A stretch of 64,000 bases of DNA, from assembly GCA_963735465.1 (NCBI GenBank), contig CAVTLA010000001.1, forward strand, positions 2,976,001 through 3,040,000. The letters run 5' to 3'. Source of the stretch: DASZHJ01 sp963735465 (lineage in GTDB: Bacteria > Pseudomonadota > Alphaproteobacteria > ATCC43930 > CGMCC-115725). Below are positions 17,022 to 25,426 of this stretch, in pieces (within the stretch, counting starts at the first letter, position 1; each line of letters starts with the position of its first letter). The notes under the pieces are model-generated. The model saw only the letters and a program-made list of their open reading frames with translations, did not search any database and was not told the origin of the DNA. Both the position numbers and the translations under genes were made by a program.

Positions 17022-18973
17022 CGTTTCGGCTCGGCAATCATCTGCGCTGCCTTTCCGTCGCCGCGGCCCTGTTGATCGGGGCTGCGGCGCCGGCATTTGC
17101 CTGCGCGGATTTCGCCAAGGCTCCGTCCTCGCGCTGGACGGTAGAGCGCGTTGACGGCCGGGCCTGGCTCGTCACCCCCTGCGGCGAGCGCTTCTTCTCC
17201 CTCGGCGTCAACGTGATCAATCCCTCGGCGCGGGATCCTTCGATGCGCCGCGACCCCGAATCCCAGGCACCGGTCGACGACAAGCTCGCCGCCTGGATCG
17301 CCGAGGCGCGCGGCCGCGTCCTCGGCTGGAACTTCAACAGCGCTGGCGGGTGGTCCTTGACGCCGGACCTCCTGAAAATGCCCGAGGTGGTGAACCTGGA
17401 GCTCGGCCGCAATTCCAAGTTCCACTGGTTCGATCCCTTCGATCCCGCGATGCCCGAGATCATGAACGCCAAGGCGAAGGTACTGGTGGCGCCCTACCGC
17501 GACAGCCCCTACCGCATCGGCTACTTCTCCGACAACGAGGTCGGCTGGTGGGCCGGCGCGCTCTTCAGCTTCTATGCCATGAAGCCGGCGAGCAACTACA
17601 CCAAGCAGCGTTGGGTGCAGATGCTGCGGGACGACTATCGCGGCGACTGGCGGCGCTTCACCGCGGATTTCGTGCCGCCGGAGGGCGTGCGGTCCTGGGA
17701 CGACCTGCTGGCCGCCGACGAGATCACGCGCCTCAAGCCCGGCGGCCGCGGCATCGTCGAGGTGCGGCGCTGGACCGGGCTGATCGCCGGGCACTACTAC
17801 CAGCTCTCCCGCGACGCGATCCGCGCCGCCGATCCCGGCGCGCTGTTCCTCGGTGACCGCCTGCCGATCTACTACGATCCGGCCGCGGTGCGCGCCGAGG
17901 CGCCCTACGTCGATCTCGTCTCCACCAACTACAACGTCGACAGCCCCGAGGGCTGGATCGCGCCCTACTACTTCGCGGGATTGCACGCGCTTTCCGGCGG
18001 CAAGCCGATCCTGATCACGGAGTGGTTCTACGCCGCGCACGAGAACCGAACCGGCAACGTCAACAACGGCCATCTGATGACGGTGCAGACCCAACGGGAG
18101 CGCGCCGAGGGCGCGGCGGCGGCGACCGCAAACTACGCCACGCTGGCGGACGTCGTGGGAATGCACTGGTTCCAGTATTACGACGATCCCAAGGGCGGCC
18201 GCGCCGACGGCGAGGACTACGATTTCGGCCTGACTGACATTACCGGCGAGCCCTATGACGGGCTGGTGACGGCGCTGGCCGCCGCCAACCGCTCGGCGGC
18301 CGATGTCCATGCCACCGCGGAACCGATGGCGGCCGAGCGCCAGCCGATTCTGCCGCGGGCCATCATCGATCCCACCCACGCCTCCTTCATCGACTGGCCG
18401 AAGCCGCAATCCCTGCTGCCGCCGATGATCGCGAGTCCTCACGAGGTGCCCTTCGGCGAGGCCTATCTCTCCTGGAGTCCGAGAGGCCTCGCCCTCGGCA
18501 GCATCGGCCAGGACTATTACGACATCGGGCTCCTGGCCTATGACGGCGCCTTCCCGCTCGGCGAAGCCTACCGCGTCGAGCTCGCGGTCGACGCCGGCGC
18601 GGGGCCGCGCCACTTCACCTATTACTTCATCCCGCCGCGCACCAAGGTGAAGGACCATCCGCCCATGGCGCCGAAGCTCTGCATGGGCACGCCCGCCGAG
18701 CACAGCGCCACCGACTGCCCCCCGGTGCCGGGCGCCCAGGCGATCTATTTCGGCGCCGACCAGCCGCGCATCGCCGCCGAGGCGTTGATCCCGTGGTCGG
18801 CCCTCGGCCTCTCGGGCCCGCCGGCCTCCGGCATGCTCAAGGCGGAGATCTCCTCCACCGCCTGGCACCGCGCGCGCTGGATGTCGCTCTCGGGCCTGTC
18901 GCCATCGGAAGGCGCGAAGCATCCGGAGCGTTGGATGGAAATGCGATTGGGCGGGATGAATACCGCCTACTGA
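17018..18973 (+). CDS. Predicted secreted glycoside hydrolase (clan GH-A, agarase-like) with CBM9-like C-terminus
   Basis: A 651-residue exported protein with signal peptide (AAALLIGAAAPAFACAD). Its N-terminal region of about 400 residues looks like a TIM-barrel glycosidase. It has GERFFSLGVNVINPS, FDPFDPAMPE, the candidate acid/base in YFSDNEVGWW (D172-N173-E174), and a candidate nucleophile in LITEWFYA (E335). This pattern is typical of clan GH-A and recalls GH50-type agarases. Residues 450-651 resemble a family 9 carbohydrate-binding module (EAYLSWSPRGLALG, ALIPWSALGL). GTG 17018 overlaps the tldD stop. The substrate is unknown. Confidence 0.72.
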   Translation: MTFRLGNHLRCLSVAAALLIGAAAPAFACADFAKAPSSRWTVERVDGRAWLVTPCGERFFSLGVNVINPSARDPSMRRDPESQAPVDDKLAAWIAEARGRVLGWNFNSAGGWSLTPDLLKMPEVVNLELGRNSKFHWFDPFDPAMPEIMNAKAKVLVAPYRDSPYRIGYFSDNEVGWWAGALFSFYAMKPASNYTKQRWVQMLRDDYRGDWRRFTADFVPPEGVRSWDDLLAADEITRLKPGGRGIVEVRRWTGLIAGHYYQLSRDAIRAADPGALFLGDRLPIYYDPAAVRAEAPYVDLVSTNYNVDSPEGWIAPYYFAGLHALSGGKPILITEWFYAAHENRTGNVNNGHLMTVQTQRERAEGAAAATANYATLADVVGMHWFQYYDDPKGGRADGEDYDFGLTDITGEPYDGLVTALAAANRSAADVHATAEPMAAERQPILPRAIIDPTHASFIDWPKPQSLLPPMIASPHEVPFGEAYLSWSPRGLALGSIGQDYYDIGLLAYDGAFPLGEAYRVELAVDAGAGPRHFTYYFIPPRTKVKDHPPMAPKLCMGTPAEHSATDCPPVPGAQAIYFGADQPRIAAEALIPWSALGLSGPPASGMLKAEISSTAWHRARWMSLSGLSPSEGAKHPERWMEMRLGGMNTAY

Positions 18974-18975
18974 GG

Positions 18976-19923
18976 CTATCGCCGCGAGGCGGCGTTGCGC
19001 TCGACGTAGACGATGCCGGAGAGTACCAGCACGGCGCCCGCGATCTGAGCCGGCGTCGGCACCTCGCCGAGCACGCAGAACGCCAGTCCCGCGCCAAAGA
19101 TCGGCATCAAATTCACGAACTGGCCGGCTCGGGCGGGGCCCAGCCGCGACACGCCGTAAGACCACAGCAGAAATGCGATCGCCGAGGCGAAGATCGCGAT
19201 ATAGGCGATGCTCAGAAGCACGGGCACCGAGCCAAACGCCGCGAGGGGCGTCGGCCCGCGGCAGATTAGCACCGGCGTCATCATCGCCAGCCCCGCGGCG
19301 ATGCTTGCCGCCAGCGCCACGGCCGGCGGCAGGTCCTTGGGTCGGCGGCGCAGCAGCAGAGAATAGGCGGTCCAGACGGCGACCGCCGCCAGCATCCAGA
19401 GATCGCCGGCAGTGACACCCTGCGAAAGGACGCCGCCGAGATTGCCCCGTGTGATCAAGATTCCCGCGCCGGCAATCGACATCAATGCGCCGCCGATCTG
19501 CCTGGCCGACGGACGCTCCATTCCAAGGATCGCGGATCCCAGGAGCGTCGCGATGGGCGCAAGCGACAGCAGGAGCAGAGCGCTGGTCGCGGTCGTGGTT
19601 TGCAGCGCCACGTAGACCATGGTGTGAAATGACGCGATGCCGGTCGCGCCGAGCGCGAGAATAAGCCGCCACGACCGGCGCAGCGCCGAAAGGCTGCCGG
19701 CGGCGCTCCGCCAGACGAACGGGGTGATGAGACCGAGCGCAATCAGCCAGCGCAGGAAATTCAGCGTCACGGGATCGACCTGGCCCCGAAGCGCCCGACC
19801 CGCGACGAAATTGCCGGACCAGAAAAGCGCCGCCAAAGCGAGAGCCAAGGCCGGCGAGCGCAAGAACGCGCGCAGCTTTGCCGTCTCTCCGACCAGCGCC
19901 GTCTCGCCTGCCACCATCGTCAT
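18976..19923 (-). CDS. EamA/DMT-family transporter
   Basis: A 315-residue protein with ten predicted membrane helices arranged as two EamA repeats, as in drug/metabolite exporters of the RhaT/YdcZ superfamily. Typical pieces are ALFWSGNFVAGRAL in helix 1, SAILGMERPSARQIGGALMSIAGAGIL at the end of repeat one, and LGEVPTPAQIAGAVLVLSGIVYVER at the end of repeat two. It should export or exchange a small metabolite; the substrate cannot be read. It is convergent with the glycoside hydrolase (2 bp apart) and starts ATG at 19923. Confidence 0.92.
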   Translation of the reverse strand: MTMVAGETALVGETAKLRAFLRSPALALALAALFWSGNFVAGRALRGQVDPVTLNFLRWLIALGLITPFVWRSAAGSLSALRRSWRLILALGATGIASFHTMVYVALQTTTATSALLLLSLAPIATLLGSAILGMERPSARQIGGALMSIAGAGILITRGNLGGVLSQGVTAGDLWMLAAVAVWTAYSLLLRRRPKDLPPAVALAASIAAGLAMMTPVLICRGPTPLAAFGSVPVLLSIAYIAIFASAIAFLLWSYGVSRLGPARAGQFVNLMPIFGAGLAFCVLGEVPTPAQIAGAVLVLSGIVYVERNAASRR

Positions 19924-20049
19924 GACCGCCTGCCCTTTCCCATGAAACGCGCCAGATTGTGGCGCGCCGGGAGCCGGCGGTCATGAGACCGGTGTCCCGC
20001 AGGGCGGGTAAATATCGCTCAAATCGCGCGGTCGCGTAGGGCGGCTGTC

Positions 20050-21126
20050 CTAAGAGGCGGCACCAATGCCGGAATCCCTGGCGAGCACGATCGCCTGGGC
20101 CCGCGACTTGACCCCCAGCTTGGCAAAGATGCTCGACACCTGATTGCGCACCGTCTTCTCGCCCTTGCTCAGCGCGTCGGCAATCATGCCGTTGTCCAGG
20201 CCACGGGCGATCAATGCCAAGACCTCCAGCTCGCTCGCAGTCAGACCCGACTCCCGCAACGCGCCGGTCGCGCCGCCGGCGTTGCCCACGAAGGCACGGA
20301 ACTCCTCGAGAAACCGCGGCCACGCGGGCTCGCTGCCGAGCAGAATATGATTGCGGCCTTCCAACGGAACGAAGCGGGCGGCGGGAATGAGCGCCGCCAA
20401 CTGCCGACCTTCCTCGAAGGGTACGCGCGCGTCGTCGCGAGAATGCATGACCAGGGTCGGAATGGTGAGCCTTTCCGCCTCGGCGGTGACGTCGACCCGA
20501 TACAGCGCCTCGACAATGGCCGCGGCGCTTTCCGGTGAGGCCGAAATACGCTCGAGATCGTTGAACCATTGATGCTGCTCGCGCGTCCCGTCCGGGATGA
20601 ACTGGGACGTGAAAACCTGACGAAAAGCGGGGTTGTCGCGACCCCAGCCGAGGCGGATGAGCGTTACCAGCGTCTCCGCCTCTTCCCGTTGCTGCTCCGT
20701 GACCTCCCGGCGCAACACGCCTCTGGCGTAGGCGCCGAACAGCACCAGTCGCGTGACCCTTTCAGGATGACGCGCGGCATAGGCGATCGCGATGGCACCG
20801 CCCTGCGACATCCCGAACAGCGGGAACCGATCCAGCCCCTGCGCCTCGACGACGGCCTCGAGGTCGTCGACCCATGCCTCGAACGACATGGACGGAGGAG
20901 ACCGATCGGACAGTCCGCACCCGCGCTGGTCATATCGGATGAACGTGTGGTCGCGCGACAGCTCCTCGAGCCAGTGCGCCCAGACCGGACTCCGCGCGTC
21001 GTGCTCCACATGACTAAGCCAGTGGGCGGCTCGCAGCAACGGCGGCCCGCTGCCGAGCGTGGCAATCGCGACCCGCGCGCCGTCGCGTGACTTGCCAAAC
21101 TTTATGTGCTGTCCGACTTTCGGCAT
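20050..21126 (-). CDS. Alpha/beta-hydrolase fused to a LuxR-type DNA-binding domain
   Basis: This 358-residue protein has two parts. Residues 1-275 are an alpha/beta-hydrolase with the oxyanion and RYDQRGCGLSD region, nucleophile S107 in GMSQGG, acid near D231-D232 in HSRDDARVP, and H260 in EGRNHILLG, so the triad looks complete. Residues 290-350 are a GerE/LuxR helix-turn-helix (LTASELEVLALIARGLDNGMIADALSKGEKTVRNQVSSIFAKLGV). Hydrolase-LuxR fusions are known but little studied; a ligand-cleaving or ligand-sensing regulator is an inference. No obvious target operon sits beside it. Confidence 0.9.
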   Translation of the reverse strand: MPKVGQHIKFGKSRDGARVAIATLGSGPPLLRAAHWLSHVEHDARSPVWAHWLEELSRDHTFIRYDQRGCGLSDRSPPSMSFEAWVDDLEAVVEAQGLDRFPLFGMSQGGAIAIAYAARHPERVTRLVLFGAYARGVLRREVTEQQREEAETLVTLIRLGWGRDNPAFRQVFTSQFIPDGTREQHQWFNDLERISASPESAAAIVEALYRVDVTAEAERLTIPTLVMHSRDDARVPFEEGRQLAALIPAARFVPLEGRNHILLGSEPAWPRFLEEFRAFVGNAGGATGALRESGLTASELEVLALIARGLDNGMIADALSKGEKTVRNQVSSIFAKLGVKSRAQAIVLARDSGIGAAS

Positions 21127-21236
21127 GTGGTCCTGGTGCCATCGGCATTCCGACGCGCACGTCAGCAGTCAACCGCCCCGGCGCATCCAGTCAGCTCCAT
21201 TTGAAAACCGGCCATTCCGAGCTGACGGTCGACAGC

Positions 21237-22605
21237 TCAATACGCCTGCTCTCCATAGACGGGATCGACGCTCTCGCCCCAGCGGCCGTGGAAGGCCTCC
21301 AGGAGCTCGTCGGCGGCGGTGCGGCCGCTCTCGGCGATCGCGGCCAGCGGCTCGATGAAGCGCGTCTCGTCGTCGCCGCAGCTGTCCGCACGGGCGCGGC
21401 GGCGGAGGCCTTCGCGCGACAGAGCCAGCACGTCCCGCGCCAATGCGGCGAGCGGCCTTCCGCGGAATATCGCCTTGAGGCCGAGCTGCGGCGCATCGGC
21501 CCGCATCTGCTCGCGCTCCGCCACGGTCCAGTCCTTGATCAGCTCGCAGGCCTGATCGAGGATGCCCTTGTCGTAGAGGAGCCCGACCCACAGCGCCGGC
21601 AGCGCGCAGAGCCGGGCCCAGGGACCGCCGTCGGCGCCGCGCATCTCCAGGATGCGCTTGAGGCGCACCTCGGGAAACGCGGTGGTGAGGTGGTCCATCC
21701 AGTCGTTGAGGAGCGGCCGATGACCGGGATAGCCCGGCAGCTTGCCGTCCATGAAGCTTCGGAACGACTGTCCGGCGACGTCGATGTATTTACCGTCGCG
21801 GTAGACGAAATACATGGGCACGTCGAGCATGTAGTCGACGTAGCGCTCGAAGCCGAAATCCTTGTCGAAGACGAAGGGCAGCATGCCGCAGCGGTCCGGA
21901 TCGGTGTCGGTCCAGACGTGGCTGCGGAAGCTCGCGAAGCCGGTGGGCCGGCCCTCGACGAAAGGCGAGTTGGCGAAGAGCGCCACCGCCACCGGCTGCA
22001 GCGCCAGGCCGACGCGGAACTTCTTCACCATGTCCGCCTCGGACTCGAAGTCGAGGTTCACCTGCACGGTGCAGGTGCGCAGCATCATGTCGAGGCCCGA
22101 GCTTGCCGCGAGTTCGGCATGTAGCGGCGCATGATGGCGTAGCGGCCCTTGGGCATCCACGACACGTCCTCGCGCCGCCACTTCGGGATCGAAGCCCAGG
22201 CCGATCATGCCGACCTTCAACTCCTCGCTGACCTCGCGCACCTGGCGCAGGTGCTCGCTGCACCTCGGCGCAGGTCTGATGCAGCGTCTCCACCGGCGCG
22301 CCCGACAGCTCGAACTGCCCGCCGGGCTCGAGGGAGATCGAGCAGTTGCCATCGGTGAGCGCGATGGGATTGCCGTTCTCCAGCACCGGTGTCCAGCCGA
22401 AGCGGGTCAGCCCCTCCAGCATCGCGCGGATGCCGTCCGGCCCCTCATAGGGAACCCGGCGCAGGTCCGAGCGCCGGAACACGAACTTCTCGTGCTCGGT
22501 GCCGATGCGCCAGCGCTCCGGTGGCTTCGAGCCGGCCTGGAGATACTCGACGAGCTGGCGGCGATCCGCGATCTCGGTGCCGGTGGATTGGGTAGGACCA
22601 GACAT
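21237..22605 (-). CDS. gshA: Glutamate-cysteine ligase, plant/alphaproteobacterial type (several apparent frameshifts)
   Basis: It forms gamma-glutamylcysteine, the first step of glutathione synthesis. Family blocks appear in order: RIGTEHEKFVF, EGPDGIRAML, LTDGNCSISLEPGGQFELSGAP, then GMIGLGFDP, LDMMLRTCTVQVNLDF, ANSPFVEGRPTGFAS and SHVWTDTDPDRCG. The chain changes frame near 22259, 22181, 22108 and 22099. Removing one base at each gives CAEVSEHLRQ, DPKWRREDVSWMPKGRYAIMRRYMP and RGKLGLD, and a protein of about 454 residues. Intact motifs on both sides point to consensus errors. ATG at 22605. Confidence 0.92.
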
Positions 22606-22670
22606 GCCCTGACTCAGGTCTCCGCAACGAATGATGTGATCGGGGGAACTCCTCTCGGCGCGGGTCCCTC

Positions 22671-23417
22671 CTACCCGCGTGGGCGCGCCCAGTCGCCCCT
22701 CAGGGCCTGAAGCACCGCCAGGGCCGCCAGCGCCGCCGTGTCGGCCCGCAGCACTCTCGGCCCCAGACCGACCGGGCAAACAAAGGGAAGTTTCCGCAGT
22801 GCGTCAAGCTCCCTTTCCGCAAAGCCGCCCTCCGGTCCCGTGAGGGCTCCCCACGGGCCCGGCTGCTCCCGGGCAAGCGCCTCGGCAATCGGCGGCGAGC
22901 TGCCCGATTCGTCGCAGAGCAGCAGTCGGCGGTCCTTCGGCCACGCCGATATCACGCGATCGAGAGGCTGCGGCTCGCGCAGGACAGGCACCGACAGGCG
23001 CTCGGTCTGCTCCGCCGCCTCCATGGCATTGGCGCGCATGCGGTCGAGATTGACCCGCTCCACCTGGGTCCGCTCGGTCAGCACCGGCTGCAGCACATCG
23101 GCGCCGAGCTCGGTCGCCTTCTCGACCAGGAAATCGAGCCGCGCGCGCTTGATCGGCGCGAAGACCAGCCAGAGATCCGCCGGCGCATCCTGTCCGCGCA
23201 GGCGTGTCGCCACCGTGACAGAGCCGCCGCCCTTGCCGAATCCGTCGACGGTGGCCGTCCACTCGCCGTCGCGGCCGTTGAAGAGCGCGACCTCGGCGCC
23301 AGGCCCGAGCCGCAGGACGTTCTTGAGATAGTGGGCCTGGGCCACCGTCAGCGCGGCACGGGCGCTGGGGCCGAGGTCCTCGGCGACGTGGAGTCGGGTG
23401 CGCGGCACGTAGGGCAT
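22671..23417 (-). CDS. rsmE: 16S rRNA (uracil-1498 N3)-methyltransferase
   Basis: A 248-residue SPOUT-class enzyme that methylates U1498 of 16S rRNA. The N-terminal PUA-like part includes AHYLKNVLRLGPGAEVALFNG. The C-terminal trefoil-knot part has KATELGADVLQPVLTERTQV, GALTGPEGGFAERE and LGPRVLRADTAALAAL, all RsmE hallmarks. ATG 23417 gives a normal-length protein starting MPYVPRTRLHV; the open frame runs upstream only in shadow sequence. It is divergent from ubiA across a 107-bp spacer that must carry both promoters. Confidence 0.96.
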   Translation of the reverse strand: MPYVPRTRLHVAEDLGPSARAALTVAQAHYLKNVLRLGPGAEVALFNGRDGEWTATVDGFGKGGGSVTVATRLRGQDAPADLWLVFAPIKRARLDFLVEKATELGADVLQPVLTERTQVERVNLDRMRANAMEAAEQTERLSVPVLREPQPLDRVISAWPKDRRLLLCDESGSSPPIAEALAREQPGPWGALTGPEGGFAERELDALRKLPFVCPVGLGPRVLRADTAALAALAVLQALRGDWARPRG

Positions 23418-23524
23418 GGGGTGGGCGCGTCTCGCTCTTGTGCGGGTGGGGCACGGGGCGGCAAACTCCGCCCCATGGCAAAGCTTAGCCGACCGCAGGC
23501 GCCCCCGGAACGAGAACCCGGGAC

Positions 23525-24428
23525 ATGAGCGACATCCGCGCCGGCGATTGGGCGGACCGCTATGCGCCGACGGCATTCCGGCCCTATATCCGCCTGGCGC
23601 GCCTCGACCGGCCGATCGGCACCTGGCTGCTGCTGTTCCCGGGCTGGTGGGCGATCGCCATGGCGGCGGAGCGCTGGCCGGACTGGGAGCTGCTGGCGCT
23701 CTTCGGCATCGGCGCGGTGGCGATGCGCGGCGCCGGCTGCACCCTCAACGATCTCGTCGACCGCGACTTCGACGCCAAGGTCGCGCGCACCCGCACGCGG
23801 CCGCTGCCGAGCGGCGCGGTGACGCCAAGACAGGCGCTGATCTTCCTGGTGCTGCAGCTTGGCGCTCGGCGCCGCCGTCCTTCTCTCCTTCAACCGCTTT
23901 GCCATCGGCACCGGGCTCGCGGTGCTGGCGCTGATCGCCACATACCCCTTCATGAAGCGCGTCACCTACTGGCCGCAGTTCTTCCTCGGCCTCAATTTCA
24001 ATTGGGGCGCGCTGCTGGGCTGGGCGGCGGTGCGCGGCGGCCTCGGCTGGACGCCGGTGCTGCTCTATCTCGGCGGCATCGCCTGGACCCTCGGCTACGA
24101 CACGATCTACGCGCACCAGGACAAGGAGGACGACGTCCTCATCGGCGTCAAATCCTCGGCCCTCGCCCTCGGCAGCCGCACGCGGCCCTGGCTGTTCATC
24201 TTCTACGGGATCGCAGTGGCGTTCTGGGCCGCTGCCGGCGTCAGCGGTGCCATCGCCTGGCCGTTCTATCTCGGCCTTCTGGCGGCGGGACTGCAACTCG
24301 TGTGGCAGGCAGCGCGGGTCGACACCGACAATCCCGAGGACTGCCTCGCGAAATTCCACTCCAACCGCGCCGTCGGCTGGGCGCTCCTCCTCGGCAGCAT
24401 CGCCGCCCGCGGTCTCGGCGGTGGGTGA
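23525..24428 (+). CDS. ubiA: 4-hydroxybenzoate polyprenyltransferase (one apparent frameshift)
   Basis: A membrane prenyltransferase of ubiquinone synthesis. The first aspartate motif is NDLVDRDFD in GCTLNDLVDRDFDAKV, followed by RTRPLPSG. The second is YAHQDKEDDVLIGVKSSAL. The frame breaks at about 23857-23861 after FLVLQL. Removing one T restores ALGAAVLLSFNRF and the remaining helices, giving about 300 residues. Everything downstream is intact, so a sequence error is likely. The stop TGA overlaps the next gene's GTG start, suggesting coupling. It starts ATG at 23525. Confidence 0.95.
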
Positions 24429-25065
24429 TCCCGCCGATTTCGTCCGCGCCAATACCGTGGTGGCGCCGCCGCCGCTGCTGCCGGAGATCCGCCTTCATCT
24501 CGCCAGCGAGATCACGCCGCTCTGGCACGCGACCGAGGCCTCGCTGGAGCGCGACCAGCTCCCGCCGCCCTACTGGGCCTTTGCCTGGGCCGGCGGCCAG
24601 GCGCTGGCGCGGCACCTCCTCGACCATCCCGATCTCGTGCGCGGCAAGCGCGTGCTCGATTTCGGCGCCGGATCCGGCCTTGTCGCCGTGGCGGCGGCAA
24701 GATCCGGCGCCATCGCCGCCGCCGCCGAGATCGACCCCTTCGCCTGTGCCGCGATCCGCCTCAACGCCGCCCTCAACGGCGTCGATGTCGCGATCGAGGC
24801 CGGCGACGTCATCGGCCGCGCCGACGCGCCCTGGGAGATCGTGCTCGCCGGGGACATGTGCTACGAGCGCCCGCTGGCCGAGCGCCTGACCGCGTGGCTT
24901 CGCGCGCTCGCCGCGCGCGGCGTCACGGTGCTGCTGGGCGATCCCGGCCGCACCTATCTTCCGAAAAGCGGCCTCGAGCCCCTTGCCCGCTACACGGTCC
25001 CCACCACGCTGGAGCTCGAGGACCGTACCAGCCGCGAAGCCATCGTCTGGCGGCTGGTCGGATGA
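24421..25065 (+). CDS. Class I methyltransferase, METTL20/ETF-beta lysine methyltransferase-like
   Basis: A 214-residue SAM-dependent enzyme. Motif I is VLDFGAGSGLVAVAAA, the acidic loop is AAEIDPFACAAIRLNAALNG, and the post-I motif is VLAGDMCYERPLAER. The N-terminal block LPPPYWAFAWAGGQALARHLLD is characteristic of METTL20-type protein-lysine methyltransferases, which modify the beta subunit of electron-transfer flavoprotein. The GTG at 24421 lies inside the end of ubiA (8-bp overlap). That pairing makes sense because ETF feeds electrons to the ubiquinone pool. The actual substrate is not shown by the sequence. Confidence 0.85.
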   Translation: MGDPADFVRANTVVAPPPLLPEIRLHLASEITPLWHATEASLERDQLPPPYWAFAWAGGQALARHLLDHPDLVRGKRVLDFGAGSGLVAVAAARSGAIAAAAEIDPFACAAIRLNAALNGVDVAIEAGDVIGRADAPWEIVLAGDMCYERPLAERLTAWLRALAARGVTVLLGDPGRTYLPKSGLEPLARYTVPTTLELEDRTSREAIVWRLVG

Positions 25066-25078
25066 CGCGAGGGCGCCT

Positions 25079-25330
25079 CTAAACCGCGCGCCGGATCGCG
25101 TGATAAACGACGAGGACGACCACCGCGCCGAAGACAGCGACCACGAGACTGTAGATGTTGAGTCCGCTGACGCCGGCCTGCCCGAAGTACGACAGGATCC
25201 AGCCGCCGACCACCGCCCCGATGATGCCGAGCACGAGATCGAGCAGAAGCCCCTCGCCTTGCCTGTTCACGACCTTGCTGGCGATGAAGCCGGCGACGAT
25301 GCCGAGAACAATCCAAGCCAGGATCGACAT
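25079..25330 (-). CDS. GlsB/YeaQ/YmgE-family small membrane protein
   Basis: An 83-residue protein with three hydrophobic segments and the family pattern ILAWIVLGIVAGFIASKVV, then GLLLDLVLGIIGAVVGGWIL. These small inner-membrane proteins (once called transglycosylase-associated) are often stress-induced; the mechanism is unknown. ATG 25330 is favoured because a strong AGGGAGGGG sits about 5 nt upstream; an in-frame ATG at 25351 would add only seven residues. It converges on the methyltransferase gene. Confidence 0.92.
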   Translation of the reverse strand: MSILAWIVLGIVAGFIASKVVNRQGEGLLLDLVLGIIGAVVGGWILSYFGQAGVSGLNIYSLVVAVFGAVVVLVVYHAIRRAV

Positions 25331-25426
25331 ATTCCCCTCCCTTATGGCCACGCGCCGATTGCCTCGACAAACCGGAGTATAGGCCGGGAATTTCCGGACA
25401 CTCCGAGAATATGCGCGACGCGCCGC

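Noticed and set aside
16802..20569. A 1255-codon open frame on the minus strand spanning several genes
   Set aside because: It runs antisense to tldD and the glycoside hydrolase and out of frame through the transporter and hydrolase-LuxR genes. Its translation is arginine/glycine-rich and has no motifs, which is typical of shadow frames in GC-rich DNA.
20144..20572. Several short plus-strand frames opposite the hydrolase-LuxR gene
   Set aside because: They are mutually overlapping antisense frames without start signals.
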